The translations under genes were made by a program, and so were the position numbers. 64,000 nt of DNA, from contig NZ_AP019783.1 of the NCBI RefSeq assembly GCF_019670005.1, positions 3,250,150 through 3,314,149 on the forward strand, in the 5' to 3' direction. Positions 1-8,829 of the stretch are shown piece by piece. Position 1 is the stretch's first letter; every line of letters begins with the position of its first letter. Source of the DNA: Methylomagnum ishizawai. Its GTDB lineage: Bacteria > Pseudomonadota > Gammaproteobacteria > Methylococcales > Methylococcaceae. The notes beneath the pieces are model-generated. The model was not told where the DNA came from, made no database searches, and worked only from the letters and a program-made list of their open reading frames with translations.

Positions 1-503
1 TGGCCGACCAGGGGACCGCCCTCGCGGGCGCTGACCGAAACCAGCCGCACCCGCCCCTCGGCGAAATCCAGCACCTGGGACGCGCCGGGATATTCCAGCA
101 GGCGCTCGATGAACTGGGTGATGATGCGTTCCGGGCTGATGACCACATCGATGGGGATGGCTTCCGGCGAGAACATGCCGGGATAGGTGAAATATTCCAG
201 GGCGCGGACGCGGGCGATCTTGCGCGGCACCTTGAACAGCACATCGGCGATGGAACAGGCCAGCATATTGGTCTCGTCGTCGCTGGTGACGGCGATGAGC
301 ATATCGGCCTCGGCGGCCCCGGCCCGTTGCAGCACGGTGGGATGGGCGGCGTTGCCCTGGACCGTGCCGATATCGAAGCGGTCCTGCAAATCCTTCAAGA
401 GGCCGGGCTGGCTATCGACCATGACGATATCGTTGGCCTCGCTGGCGAGGCTGCCGAGGACGCTGCTGCCGACCTGGCCCGCGCCTAGGATGATGATTTT
501 CAT
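1..503 (-). CDS. trkA: Trk potassium uptake system protein TrkA (3' end outside window)
   Basis: TrkA is the NAD(H)-binding cytoplasmic regulatory subunit of the Trk K+ uptake system and gates the membrane channel TrkH/TrkG. The reading frame runs off the left window edge, so only about 167 N-terminal residues are visible. The protein starts MKIIILGAGQVGSSV, a Rossmann GxGxxG nucleotide-binding loop at residues 7-12 followed by an acidic residue at the end of strand 2 (VMVDSQ). The stretch VTSDDETNMLAC is typical of the TrkA-N domain. The ATG is at 503-501 and begins exactly at the family start. The second half (TrkA-C and the repeat of the two domains) lies outside. Family identity is secure; partner genes are not visible. 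Confidence 0.9.
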   Translation of the reverse strand, partial: MKIIILGAGQVGSSVLGSLASEANDIVMVDSQPGLLKDLQDRFDIGTVQGNAAHPTVLQRAGAAEADMLIAVTSDDETNMLACSIADVLFKVPRKIARVRALEYFTYPGMFSPEAIPIDVVISPERIITQFIERLLEYPGASQVLDFAEGRVRLVSVSAREGGPLVG

Positions 504-766
504 GTTGGGTTTGGCTTGATGGGAGGGATTGCCGGTGGGCCGTCCCAGGGGTGGCCCACGCCGGGCGGGCATTTTAGCAGGGTTCCGGGGCGGGCATAGG
601 GCGGCGGAAAGCCCTCCGAATCCGGGCACAGCCTTTTTACGATACTATGCGGACCCATAGGTTGGAAAATACCGGAACGCATGATGCCATGGAATGGCCG
701 GACCGCTTATGGGGATTCTCCAGCGCTGTGATCCCCACCCTTGGCCTAAGGGCGGGGACAATGCGC

Positions 767-1150
767 TTATTTCCCCGCCTCCGCCACCGCGAAAGGATTA
801 TCGCAATCCACCAGGACGGTGAATTTCCTATCTTTGGTATAGGCGGCCACGGATAACTTATACCCCTGCAATTTCTGCCAAAACGTATCGTTGCCGGCCG
901 GGGGCGGGCATATTTCGCTCTTGAGCCGCGCCTGTTGCGCCTCCGGCGGGCCGGGGATGGGCTGCTGCACCAAGATATCCGCGACCAATTCCTGGCCGCC
1001 GAAACCATGGGTGACTTTGACGAATTGCCAGCCGGTTTCCATGGCCTCTCCGGTAAACTGCTTTTGCAGCGCTTCCTGGAGTTCCGGTGGTATTTTCCTA
1101 CCACAGGAAACCAAGGCCAAGGCCGCGACCAATAATATTATTATTCTCAT
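767..1150 (-). CDS. Small hypothetical lipoprotein
   Basis: This 127-residue protein begins with a short lipoprotein signal peptide (MRIIILLVAALALVSC) whose lipobox LVSC predicts lipidation at Cys16, so it should be anchored in a membrane facing the periplasm. The mature part has no domain I recognise; it is mixed polar, with one more Cys pair region (EICPPPAG, VDCDNP) that could form a disulfide. A purine-rich GAGGAGGA stretch lies just upstream of the ATG and serves as ribosome binding site. It lies on the same strand as trkA but about 260 bases away, so co-transcription is uncertain. Function unknown. Confidence 0.6.
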   Translation of the reverse strand: MRIIILLVAALALVSCGRKIPPELQEALQKQFTGEAMETGWQFVKVTHGFGGQELVADILVQQPIPGPPEAQQARLKSEICPPPAGNDTFWQKLQGYKLSVAAYTKDRKFTVLVDCDNPFAVAEAGK

Positions 1151-1440
1151 AGTCTCCTCCTCTGGGTATTATACCCGTCCTTGTTTCTAGGAATGGCGGA
1201 CGATGTCGGGCCGGGGTATCCAATACCGGAATCATCCCGGCGCGATCCGCCGCCGTCCGCCATTATAAGCCCGCCGCCCGGCCAATCGATTGGCGTTTCA
1301 CAGCAGCCGGACGCGGCCACCGATGGATCGGCGCGGCGGCGAAAACCCGCCCCGCCCAGGCGGCTGGAACGGGCGATCCTGAACCCAAGCTGAATCCGGC
1401 CCGGCCCAGGCCCAAACCCGCCGCGCCATACGCTTGATTT
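1151..1440. other. Gene-free stretch
   Basis: No convincing coding region is seen on either strand here; open frames are low-complexity shadows without ribosome binding sites. It precedes the candidate structured RNA that begins near 1441 and may hold its promoter, which I could not locate with confidence. Confidence 0.4.
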
Positions 1441-1682
1441 AAAAGGACAATCCAGTACGTCCAGCCAACCCAACAAAAAAGTGTGGACACTGAATTTTTT
1501 TTCTTTAGACTGTCGCCCAGCTTCAAGGACGAAGCCAACTTTGAGAGTCGTCAAAGAGGAGGAAGCCCGGTTGGGCTGTATACAACAACAAAAAAGCACT
1601 ACGAACGGACCGCCCCCAGGGGCGTCCACACAGTAAAAAAACAATAAAAAAATCAGCCCGCCAGAGTCGCGGGCTTTTTTTT
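1441..1682 (+). ncRNA. Candidate structured small RNA (CsrA-sequestering type possible)
   Basis: This non-coding stretch contains a run of short perfect hairpins on the plus strand: GTG/CAC around TGGA (1481-1490), GCTTC/GAAGC around AAGGAC (1520-1535), CTTTGA/TCAAAG (1539-1556), AGCCC/GGGCT (1564-1577), and a GC-rich stem at 1607-1627, ending in an intrinsic terminator (1655-1682). The octamer GTGTGGAC at 1481 also pairs with GTCCACAC at 1625, which could close the whole structure. Six GGA triplets occur, two of them in hairpin loops and two in an AGAGGAGGA run; this arrangement is seen in CsrB/RsmZ RNAs that titrate CsrA. The GGA spacing and the RNA identity are inference. The 5' end is approximate because no clear promoter was found. 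Confidence 0.4.
1655..1682 (+). terminator. Rho-independent terminator
   Basis: A perfect 7-bp stem AGCCCGC/GCGGGCT with a 7-base loop is followed by eight T residues. It would end a plus-strand transcript crossing 1440-1650, the candidate small RNA. Confidence 0.75.
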
Positions 1683-1686
1683 GGGC

Positions 1687-1712
1687 AAAAAAAAGCGACC
1701 GCCGAGGGTCGC
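1687..1712 (-). terminator. Rho-independent terminator, minus strand
   Basis: On the minus strand the stem GCGACC/GGTCGC with a 6-base loop is followed by eight T residues (the A tract at 1687-1694 on the plus strand). It faces the plus-strand terminator next to it. It implies a minus-strand transcript coming from the gene-free region at 1713-2155, whose nature is unknown. Confidence 0.55.
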
Positions 1713-2155
1713 CAAGAGGAGGAGAACTTTTGGCCCGGCGCACCCGAGGGAACGAAAGTGGCCCGCCGCGAAAGTCCTGTTGAGGTAGGCATAAATTCTA
1801 CAGGCTATTTGCCCGCTCCCCTATCAGAGGTTCTTATGCCATGGATAACGGCGGATAGAGGATATGCGGATTGACACACCGGCTCCGGCTTTTGCCCCAC
1901 AGCCCCGGTGTCCGGGAAACAGGCTATTCCGTCCGGCCCGCCCAGCGCTTCCCCCTGGAAACCGGGTAGCCGACGCGGATGGACGGGCTTTTTCCAGTGG
2001 CCCCCCGTGCCGGGAGGCCGTGTCGCGCCGGGCAAGCCGGGTTCGACTTTCCCCAGGTGGGGCATTATTATTCGGGCGACTCCCCCCGTCCCGAGCGCTG
2101 CTTCCTAAAAATTTCCCCCATCGTTCCAGACATACTCCCGGAGGTTTGACCAGTT
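1713..2155. other. Gene-free leader region of the oad operon
   Basis: About 440 bases without a supportable gene. It begins with an AAGAGGAGGAGA run at 1714 that resembles the AAAGAGGAGGA at 1553 inside the candidate RNA, within an imperfect direct repeat of about 20 bases. A GGAGG ribosome binding site lies before oadG at about 2142. The length leaves room for a structured 5' leader, but I recognise no known riboswitch core in it. Confidence 0.35.
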
Positions 2156-2395
2156 ATGGAACCCTCGCTGCCCGAACTATTGCTCTCAGGCGCCAAGCTC
2201 ATGCTGATCGGCATGGGCATCGTGTATCTCTTCCTGGCTTTGCTGGTCTGGATCATCGGCATGACGCACAAGCTGCTCAACCGCTATACCCCGGAACCCG
2301 GTCCGGCCCGTTCCAGCCTGGGGCTGGACGAGACCCAAGAGGCGGAAATCGCCGCCGTCATCGGCGCGGCGCTCCACCGTTACCGGCACCCGTGA
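2156..2395 (+). CDS. oadG: Oxaloacetate decarboxylase gamma subunit
   Basis: OadG is the small membrane subunit that holds the alpha and beta subunits of the Na+-pumping oxaloacetate decarboxylase together. The 79-residue product has one strongly hydrophobic helix at about residues 13-36 (LMLIGMGIVYLFLALLVWII), then a polar cytoplasmic tail, which is the family layout. The tail carries few of the His/acidic Zn-binding residues described for the enterobacterial protein, and only HRYRHP remains at the end. It is first in an oadG-oadA-oadB operon, 28 bases ahead of oadA. This gene order and the hydropathy profile make the call more than sequence motifs do. Confidence 0.85.
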   Translation: MEPSLPELLLSGAKLMLIGMGIVYLFLALLVWIIGMTHKLLNRYTPEPGPARSSLGLDETQEAEIAAVIGAALHRYRHP

Positions 2396-2423
2396 AACCC
2401 CACAACAATAAGGAGCTTGTTCA

Positions 2424-4196
2424 ATGGCTACTCCCTTAGGCATCACCGATGTCGTGCTGCGCGACGCGCACCAGTCCCTGCTGGCGACCCGCCTACGCAT
2501 CGAGGACATGCTGCCGATCTGCGGAAAACTGGACCAAGTCGGTTTTTGGTCGCTGGAAAGCTGGGGCGGGGCGACCTTCGACGCCTGTATCCGCTATCTC
2601 GGCGAAGACCCCTGGGAACGCCTCCGCACACTCAAGCAAGCGCTGCCGAAGACGCCGCTGCAAATGCTGCTACGCGCCCAGAACCTGCTGGGCTACCGGC
2701 ATTACGCCGACGATGTGGTCGATCAATTCGTGGAACGCTGCGCCGTCAACGGGGTGGATGTGTTCCGCATCTTCGACGCCATGAACGACCCCCGCAATTT
2801 CGAGCGGGCCATCCAAGCCACCCTGGCCGTGGGCAAGCACGCCCAAGGCACGATTTCCTATACCGTCAGCCCGGTCCACACCATCGAGATGTGGGTGGAC
2901 CTCGCCAAGCGCCTGGAGGACATGGGCTCGCATTCCATCGCCATCAAGGACATGGCTGGATTATTGAAACCCTATGTGGCCTACGAGTTGGTCAGCCGCC
3001 TGAAACAGGCGGTGAGCGTGCCCATCCACATGCAATCCCACGCCACCACGGGACTCAGCACCGCCACCATCCTCAAGTGCGCGGAAGCCGGCATCGACAA
3101 CGTGGATACCGCCATTTCCTCGATGAGCATGACCTACGGCCACAGCGCCACCGAGGCCGTGGTCGCCGCGTTCGAAGGCCAGGACCGCGACACCGGCCTG
3201 AACCTCAAACTACTGGAAGAAATCGCCGCCTATTTCCGCGAAGTGCGGAAGAAGTACGCCAAGTTCGAGGGGAGCCTTAGGGGCGTCGATAGCCGCATCC
3301 TGGTGGCCCAGGTACCGGGCGGCATGTTAACCAATATGGAAAGCCAGTTGAAGGAACAAGGCGCTTTGGACCAATTCGACGCCGTGTTGGAAGAAATCCC
3401 CCGCGTGCGCGAAGACCTGGGGTTCATTCCGCTGGTGACGCCCACCTCCCAAATCGTCGGCACCCAGGCGGTGATGAACGTCTTGATGGGCGAGCGCTAC
3501 AAATCCATCGCCAAGGAAACCCAAGGCATTTTAAAAGGCGAATACGGGTCCACGCCCGCCCCGGTCAACGCCGAATTGCGGGAACGGGTATTACAGGGGG
3601 CCGAGCCCATCACCTGCCGTCCCGCCGACCTACTGGAACCCGAAATGGACAAGCTCACGGCGGAGCTCCACAAACTCGCTGGTGAACAAAGCTTCAAACT
3701 GGCCGGGGACGCCATCGACGACGTGCTGACCTATGCCCTGTTCCCGCAGATCGGCCTCAAATTCCTGCAAAACCGCGGCAAGCCCGAAGCCTTCGAGCCG
3801 CCGCCCAGCGCCGAGAAGGCGGCACCGCAAGCCACCGCATTCGACGTGACCGTGAATGGCCGGGTCTACCGGGTCGATGCCGGCAGCGGCGAGGTGCTAT
3901 CGGTCAATGGCCGGGATTACAAAGTGGCCGTGGCCCCGGCGGCGGGCGCGGTTCCGGTGGCGCGGCCCGTAAGCGGCGGCGGCGGCGAAACCGTCAAAGC
4001 CCCGATGGCCGGCCATATCCTGCGCATCCAGGTCAAGGAGGGCCAGCACGCCGAACCCAACAAGGTGGTGATCGTGATGGAAGCCATGAAGATGGAAACC
4101 GAAATCCGCACCCGCAACGGCGGCCTGGTCGCGAACATCGCCGTCAAGGTCGGCGATACCGTCGCGGCCCAGGACGTTCTGATGACCCTGGAGTGA
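2424..4196 (+). CDS. oadA: Oxaloacetate decarboxylase alpha subunit (biotin-containing)
   Basis: OadA transfers the carboxyl group of oxaloacetate to its own biotin, giving pyruvate. The 590-residue protein has an N-terminal carboxyltransferase TIM barrel starting with [17 protein letters not shown], with the metal-binding and catalytic region [10 protein letters not shown] at about 173-182 and HMQSHATTG at about 202-210. An association domain follows, then a flexible Ala/Pro linker, then a biotinyl domain with EAMKMET, the biotinylated Lys being residue 556, 35 from the C-terminus as usual. It sits between oadG and oadB, and the alpha subunit works at the cytoplasmic face of the membrane complex. 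Pyruvate carboxylase subunit B is related, but the flanking beta and gamma genes decide for decarboxylase. Confidence 0.95.
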   Translation: MATPLGITDVVLRDAHQSLLATRLRIEDMLPICGKLDQVGFWSLESWGGATFDACIRYLGEDPWERLRTLKQALPKTPLQMLLRAQNLLGYRHYADDVVDQFVERCAVNGVDVFRIFDAMNDPRNFERAIQATLAVGKHAQGTISYTVSPVHTIEMWVDLAKRLEDMGSHSIAIKDMAGLLKPYVAYELVSRLKQAVSVPIHMQSHATTGLSTATILKCAEAGIDNVDTAISSMSMTYGHSATEAVVAAFEGQDRDTGLNLKLLEEIAAYFREVRKKYAKFEGSLRGVDSRILVAQVPGGMLTNMESQLKEQGALDQFDAVLEEIPRVREDLGFIPLVTPTSQIVGTQAVMNVLMGERYKSIAKETQGILKGEYGSTPAPVNAELRERVLQGAEPITCRPADLLEPEMDKLTAELHKLAGEQSFKLAGDAIDDVLTYALFPQIGLKFLQNRGKPEAFEPPPSAEKAAPQATAFDVTVNGRVYRVDAGSGEVLSVNGRDYKVAVAPAAGAVPVARPVSGGGGETVKAPMAGHILRIQVKEGQHAEPNKVVIVMEAMKMETEIRTRNGGLVANIAVKVGDTVAAQDVLMTLE

Positions 4197-4204
4197 GGTG
4201 GACA

Positions 4205-5335
4205 ATGGAAGGTTTCATCCAACTCTGGGAAAGCACCGGGCTGTCCAATTTCCAGCCCGGACAGGCGATGATGATGGCGGTGGGTTTCCTGCTGCTGTAC
4301 CTCGCCATCAAAAAGGAATTCGAGCCGCTGCTGCTGTTGCCCATCGGCTTCGGCGCGGTGTTGAGCAATATCCCGGTCGCCGGGATCGCCGAGGAAGGCG
4401 GCATCCTGTCCTATCTCTATCTGGGCATCAAGTCGGGCATCTTCCCCTTGTTGATCTTCATGGGCGTGGGGGCGATGACCGATTTCGGCCCGATGCTGGC
4501 CAACCCCAAAACCCTGCTGTTGGGCGCGGCGGCGCAGTTCGGCATCTTCGGCACCCTGCTCGGGGCCTTGGCCTTGAACCTGGTGCCGGGACTCCATTTC
4601 AGCTTCAAGGACGCCGCCGCCATCGCCATCATCGGCGGCGCGGATGGCCCGACCTCGATCTATGTCGCCTCGAAACTGGCTCCCGACCTGCTCGGGGCCA
4701 TCGCCGTGGCGGCCTATTCCTACATGGCCCTGGTGCCCTTGATCCAGCCGCCCATCATGCGCGCCCTCACCACGCCGGAAGAGCGCCTGATCGAAATGGC
4801 CCAGCTCCGCCGCGTGTCCAGGGTCGAGAAGGTGGTGTTCCCCATGGTGCTGTTGATCCTGAGCGCCATGCTGCTGCCCTCGGCGGCCCCCTTGATCGGC
4901 ATGTTCTGCCTGGGGAATCTGCTGCGCGAATCCGGCGTGGTGGACCGCCTCAGCAAGACCTCGCAGAACGAACTCATCAACATCGTGACCATCTTCCTGG
5001 GATTGTCGGTGGGTTCCAAGCTCAGCGCCGGGCAGTTCCTCCGGGCCGAGACCTTGGGGATTCTGGTACTGGGAGCCTTGGCGTTCAGCTTCGGCACGGC
5101 TTCGGGCGTCCTGATGGCGAAAGCCATGAACCTCATCACGCCGAACAACAAAGTCAATCCCTTGATCGGGGCCGCCGGGGTGTCCGCCGTGCCGATGTCG
5201 GCCCGCGTCGCCAACAAGGTCGGTCAGGAGAGCAACCCGCATAACTTCCTGTTGATGCACGCCATGGGGCCGAACGTGGCCGGGGTGATCGGGTCGGCGG
5301 TGGCGGCGGGGGTGTTGCTGGCCTTGGTGCGCTGA
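4205..5335 (+). CDS. oadB: Oxaloacetate decarboxylase beta subunit (Na+ pump)
   Basis: OadB decarboxylates carboxybiotin on OadA and uses the energy to export Na+. The 376-residue protein is almost wholly hydrophobic with about nine or more membrane segments. It carries the family signatures [20 protein letters not shown] and [10 protein letters not shown], the latter containing the Asp (D203 in the Klebsiella enzyme, from family knowledge) needed for Na+ transport. I chose the ATG at 4205, seven bases after a GAGGTG box and 8 bases past the oadA stop; an in-frame ATG at 4193 would overlap oadA and add four residues. Last gene of oadGAB. In an aerobe the complex may clear oxaloacetate or energise Na+-driven transport; this is inference. 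Confidence 0.93.
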   Translation: MEGFIQLWESTGLSNFQPGQAMMMAVGFLLLYLAIKKEFEPLLLLPIGFGAVLSNIPVAGIAEEGGILSYLYLGIKSGIFPLLIFMGVGAMTDFGPMLANPKTLLLGAAAQFGIFGTLLGALALNLVPGLHFSFKDAAAIAIIGGADGPTSIYVASKLAPDLLGAIAVAAYSYMALVPLIQPPIMRALTTPEERLIEMAQLRRVSRVEKVVFPMVLLILSAMLLPSAAPLIGMFCLGNLLRESGVVDRLSKTSQNELINIVTIFLGLSVGSKLSAGQFLRAETLGILVLGALAFSFGTASGVLMAKAMNLITPNNKVNPLIGAAGVSAVPMSARVANKVGQESNPHNFLLMHAMGPNVAGVIGSAVAAGVLLALVR

Positions 5336-5601
5336 GGGGCACCGCCAGCGGATTGATCGATGATGGACGGAACCTCACACCCAGGCGCGGAGGTTTCCAT
5401 GTACTTTCGCCTTGGCGCGCTTTGCGCCTTCGGGTGAGGAAGCGGCGCAATGCCGTGACCACCGCCAAGGATCGGGCGCATCCAAGCCCACGGCGCTTGG
5501 GCGTCCCTCCTGGGCGCGGTAGGATAAACCCAGGGCGACGGCGACCCGTCCACGGGTTCCGCCGCGCCCACGGTCCCCAACCAGTTCCCCCCCAACTCCC
5601 T

Positions 5602-6420
5602 ATGCAATCGAGCTTCATCGGCATCTTCGACTCGGGCGTCGGCGGCTTGGCCGTCCACCGCGCCGCCCGCGAACTACTCCCGCAGCAATCCTTCGTCTAC
5701 GTCGCCGACTCCGGCTTCGCGCCCTATGGCGACCGCGAACCCGCCTACATCGCCCACCGGGTCGCGGCCATCGCCGACGCCCTGGTCGAGCGCGGCGCGC
5801 AAGCCCTGGTCATCGCCTGCAACACCGCCACCGTGACCGCCGTGGCCGCGCTCCGGGCCAAGCACCCCATCCCCATCGTCGGCATCGAACCCGCCATCAA
5901 ACCCGCCGCCGCCTTGAGCCGGGGCGGGCGGGTCATCGTCCTGGCGACCCAAAGGACCACCGAAAGCGAAGCCGTGGCCCGGCTCTGCGCCCGCCACGGG
6001 GCCGGTGCCCAAATCGTGCTGCAAGCCTGTCCCGGACTCGCCGATTTGGTCGAGGCCGGCCACATCGACGGCGAAGCGGTCACCGGCCTGCTCAAGCGCT
6101 ATCTCGCCCCCGTGGCCGCGCGGGCGGGCGATGTCATCGTGCTGGGCTGTACCCATTTCACTTTCCTGGCCGACCGGATACGCGGCCTGGTCGGTCCCGA
6201 TGTCGTCCTCATCGAACCCTCGGCAGCCGTGGCCCGGCAATTGGCGCGGCGGCTCCCCACCGGCCCGGCCCACGACGGCCCCGCCAGCGAAACCTTCTAC
6301 ACCACCGCCGCCACGCCGCCCGCCATCGGCGCGGTCATGTCCAAACTGCTGGGCCGCCGCGTCGAGGCGCTGGCGGCCCATGGGCTCGGCCTCGCCATGC
6401 CCGCTATCCCGCCGCCTTGA
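5602..6420 (+). CDS. murI: Glutamate racemase
   Basis: MurI converts L- to D-glutamate for peptidoglycan. The 272-residue product starts MQSSFIGIFDSGVGGLAVHR, with the conserved DSG (residues 10-12). The two catalytic cysteines are Cys73 in VIACNTATV and Cys183 in LGCTHF, as in the family. The usual GDTxxxPYG loop reads ADSGFAPYG. The start is the ATG at 5602; the in-frame extension back to 5353 has no family similarity. The 3' end overlaps the convergent photolyase gene by 17 bases. The 266 bases upstream (5336-5601) hold no gene that I can support, only a GC-rich stretch with a small CCAAGC/GCTTGG hairpin near 5490. Confidence 0.93.
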   Translation: MQSSFIGIFDSGVGGLAVHRAARELLPQQSFVYVADSGFAPYGDREPAYIAHRVAAIADALVERGAQALVIACNTATVTAVAALRAKHPIPIVGIEPAIKPAAALSRGGRVIVLATQRTTESEAVARLCARHGAGAQIVLQACPGLADLVEAGHIDGEAVTGLLKRYLAPVAARAGDVIVLGCTHFTFLADRIRGLVGPDVVLIEPSAAVARQLARRLPTGPAHDGPASETFYTTAATPPAIGAVMSKLLGRRVEALAAHGLGLAMPAIPPP

Positions 6421-7843
6421 GCCGCGCAAACGCCGCCAAGGCCCGCTCCCGGCTGGACTTCAAATCCACGATGGGCAGGGGATAGGTTTCCCCGAGCCGC
6501 ACGCCCGCTTCCCGCAACACGGCGGGCGCGGCCTCCCAAGGCCGGTGGATCGCCGCGTCCGGCAAGCCCGCCAGTTCCGGCACCCAGCGCCGCACATAAG
6601 CCCCGTCGGGGTCGAAGCGCTGCCCTTGCAACACCGGATTGAACACCCGGAAATACGGCGCGGCGTCGGCCCCGCAACCGGCGGTCCATTGCCAGCCCAG
6701 GGTATTGTTGGCCAAATCGGCATCCACCAAAGTATCCCAGAACCAACGCGCACCCTTCCGCCAGGGAATCAGCAGGTTCTTGGTCAACAGCGACGCCACC
6801 ACCATCCGCACCCGGTTGTGCATCCAGCCGGTGCGCCACAACTCGCGCATCCCGGCATCGACCAGGGGATAGCCGGTCTGGCCGCGCTGCCAAGCCGTGA
6901 GCGCCTCCTGGTCATCGGTGGCCCAGGGGAACGCCTCGAACTTGGCGTCCAAGGGCGCATCGGTGGTATCGGGGAAGTGGTAGAGCAGATGATGGGCGAA
7001 CTCCCGCCACGCCAGTTCGCGGACATAGGCTTCGGCCCCAGCCTCGGCCTCGGGCGGCAGCGCCCGCCGCACGGCGTGGACGATCTGGCGCGGGCCGACC
7101 TCGCCGAAATGGAGATAGGGCGACAAACGCGAGGTATCGGGCAAATCGGGCCGGTCGCGCCGTTCGTGATAGCCCGCCAGGGCGGAATCGATGAATCCGG
7201 CCAAGCGCCGCGCCGCGCCGTCTTCCCCCGGCTGCCAGCCTTCGCGGAAACCGGCATCCCACGGAATCCGGGGCAACAAACCCAAATCCCCGACGGCCAA
7301 GCTCCACAGTTCATCGGCCACCGGTGGCAAGTCTGCCGGCGCGGGTTCGGGCGGAAAATCCAGCCCGCGTTTCTGCATCGCCTTCCAGAACGGCGTGAAC
7401 ACCCGGTAGGGCTGGCCGCCCTCGCGCAGCAGTTCCCAAGGCTCGTACAACAGGCCGCTGTTATGGCTCTCGACCGTGAAATAGCCCTCGTTGCGCAACA
7501 CCCGCTTGATTTCGGCGTCGCGGGCGATGGCGGAAGGTTCGTAGCAGCGGTTCCAATAAACGGCGGTCGCGCCGGTCTCGGCCAACAGCCCGGCCAGCAC
7601 CTGGAAACTCGCCCCGCGCCGCAGCACCAACCGCGAGCCCAGGCGGCGCAAATCGGCATCGAGCGCCATGAGGCTATGATGCAGCCACCAACGGGACGCC
7701 GACCCCATGGGCCAAGTCCCGCCGCTGACCGGGGCGTGGATATAGACCGGCACCACCCGCTCGGCGGCGGCGAGCGCGGCCCGCAGCGCGGGGTTGTCGG
7801 CGAGGCGCAGGTCTTGGCGGAACCAAACCATCGCGGTCTTCAT
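6404..7843 (-). CDS. phrB: Deoxyribodipyrimidine photolyase
   Basis: Light-driven repair of cyclobutane pyrimidine dimers. The 479-residue protein has an N-terminal antenna domain (MKTAMVWFRQDLRLADNPAL) and a C-terminal FAD-binding domain. It contains SRLSPYLHFGEVGPRQI, then WREFAHHLLYH, MRELWRTGWMHNRVRM and the region of the electron-transfer tryptophans, WFWDTLVDADLANNTLGWQW and ADAAPYFRVFNP. Class I CPD photolyase is the best fit; the motif set argues against a DASH cryptochrome. The ATG at 7843 overlaps the stop of the upstream DCC-family gene as ATGA, so the two are translationally coupled. In-frame sequence upstream of 7843 is not family-like. Confidence 0.92.
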   Translation of the reverse strand: MKTAMVWFRQDLRLADNPALRAALAAAERVVPVYIHAPVSGGTWPMGSASRWWLHHSLMALDADLRRLGSRLVLRRGASFQVLAGLLAETGATAVYWNRCYEPSAIARDAEIKRVLRNEGYFTVESHNSGLLYEPWELLREGGQPYRVFTPFWKAMQKRGLDFPPEPAPADLPPVADELWSLAVGDLGLLPRIPWDAGFREGWQPGEDGAARRLAGFIDSALAGYHERRDRPDLPDTSRLSPYLHFGEVGPRQIVHAVRRALPPEAEAGAEAYVRELAWREFAHHLLYHFPDTTDAPLDAKFEAFPWATDDQEALTAWQRGQTGYPLVDAGMRELWRTGWMHNRVRMVVASLLTKNLLIPWRKGARWFWDTLVDADLANNTLGWQWTAGCGADAAPYFRVFNPVLQGQRFDPDGAYVRRWVPELAGLPDAAIHRPWEAAPAVLREAGVRLGETYPLPIVDLKSSRERALAAFARLKAAG

Positions 7844-8226
7844 GCGCCGCCCGTCCCGCACACGCCATCGCGGCAACGCTTGGCGAAATGCCAGCCCGCG
7901 AAATGGCGGTAGGCCCAATCCAGCACGGGCTCCAAGCGCAAGGCCCGGCATACGCGGGCCAGCCAACGGTAACGCGGCAGGATCGCCCACAACGCCAGGA
8001 AACCCCGCGCCCCCTTATGCGGCTGCCCGGCGGGGTCGATGACATGGAACACCTGTAGCGCTTCCAGGCGCGACACGCCATAGGCGGCGGGGTTGGCGTC
8101 GAGGGGCGCTATATCCACCCAATCGATGGGGGCCGCCGCGCCCGCGACGCGGCGGTAATGGGCGATTTCCCGGCTGCACAGCGGGCAGCCGCCATCGTAT
8201 AGAACGGTGTGGTTCGGTTCGGACAT
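7840..8226 (-). CDS. DCC-type thiol-disulfide oxidoreductase family protein
   Basis: This 128-residue protein starts MSEPNHTVLYDGGCPLCSRE; the YDGGCPLC motif is the signature of the DCC (DUF393) family, with a CxxC redox pair at residues 14-17 in a thioredoxin-like fold. The middle has a hydrophobic helix (FLALWAILPRYRWLAR) also usual in the family, and it ends with another Cys pair (RCRDGVCG). It precedes phrB with a 4-base ATGA overlap and is divergent from the SRPBCC gene. Phr, DCC and SRPBCC genes neighbouring each other is a combination seen in many proteobacteria, suggesting a light- or oxidative-stress role, but the substrate is unknown. Confidence 0.85.
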   Translation of the reverse strand: MSEPNHTVLYDGGCPLCSREIAHYRRVAGAAAPIDWVDIAPLDANPAAYGVSRLEALQVFHVIDPAGQPHKGARGFLALWAILPRYRWLARVCRALRLEPVLDWAYRHFAGWHFAKRCRDGVCGTGGA

Positions 8227-8331
8227 GGGAGGCTCCTGATGGGTTAGGGTTCGGGATTTTGGAGGGGGACGGCTCGGCCACATCGCCCGCCGGGTTAGGA
8301 TAAGCGCCCTCCCCCAACTTCCGCCGCCGCC

Positions 8332-8829
8332 ATGAAAGTCTATCGTTTGCACCGCGTCCAACGCCTGCCCATCACCCTGGAACAAGCCTGGCCGTTCTTC
8401 TCCACCCCGCGCAACCTGGAACGCATCACACCGGGCTTCCTCAACTTCGTGATCACCTCCGACCCGCCGGAGGATATTTATGCGGGACTCATTATCACCT
8501 ACCGGATCGCCGCCGTGGCCGGGGTGCCGATGACCTGGGCGACGGAAATCAAGCATGTGGAGCCGCTACGCCGTTTCGTGGACGAGCAGCGGATCGGGCC
8601 GTTCCGGTTCTGGTATCACGAACACAGCTTCCGGGCGGTCGAGGACGGCATCGAAATGGAGGATAGAGTGCATTACGTCATGCCTTGGGGCTGGCTCGGT
8701 AGGCTGGTCCATGCCGTGTTCATCGGGGCGCGGCTCAGGGCGATTTTCGACTTCCGGCGGGAGTATCTGGCGGGGCTCTGGCAAAGCGCCGAAGCCCTCA
8801 ATCCTTCACCGCCACCAACATGTAATTGA
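8332..8829 (+). CDS. SRPBCC (START/Bet v1-like) family protein
   Basis: The 165-residue product matches the ligand-binding SRPBCC family: an N-terminal strand and helix (RVQRLPITLEQAWPFFSTP), then LERITPGFLNFVI, and the C-terminal helix with MPWGWLGRLVHAVFIG and RAIFDFRREYLA. Proteins of this subgroup lie beside photolyase and SDR genes and probably bind a hydrophobic ligand; no catalytic residues can be named. It is divergent from the DCC-phrB pair, and its last 32 bases overlap the 3' end of the convergent ubiG gene. Confidence 0.85.
   Translation: MKVYRLHRVQRLPITLEQAWPFFSTPRNLERITPGFLNFVITSDPPEDIYAGLIITYRIAAVAGVPMTWATEIKHVEPLRRFVDEQRIGPFRFWYHEHSFRAVEDGIEMEDRVHYVMPWGWLGRLVHAVFIGARLRAIFDFRREYLAGLWQSAEALNPSPPPTCN

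Noticed and set aside
1481-1632. Inverted GTGTGGAC/GTCCACAC as the ends of a small mobile element
   Set aside because: No target duplication, no transposase and the enclosed hairpins fit an RNA better.
1147-1743. Minus-strand frame in the gene-free kilobase
   Set aside because: Low-complexity, crosses the candidate RNA hairpins and both terminators, and has no recognisable domain or good ribosome binding site.
3917-5260. Open frame of 447 codons antisense to oadA and oadB
   Set aside because: Low-complexity Gln/His/Gly sequence spanning two real genes and their junction.
5353-5601. N-terminal extension of murI
   Set aside because: Not similar to the racemase family; Arg/Pro-rich, and the canonical start with DSGVGG begins at 5602.
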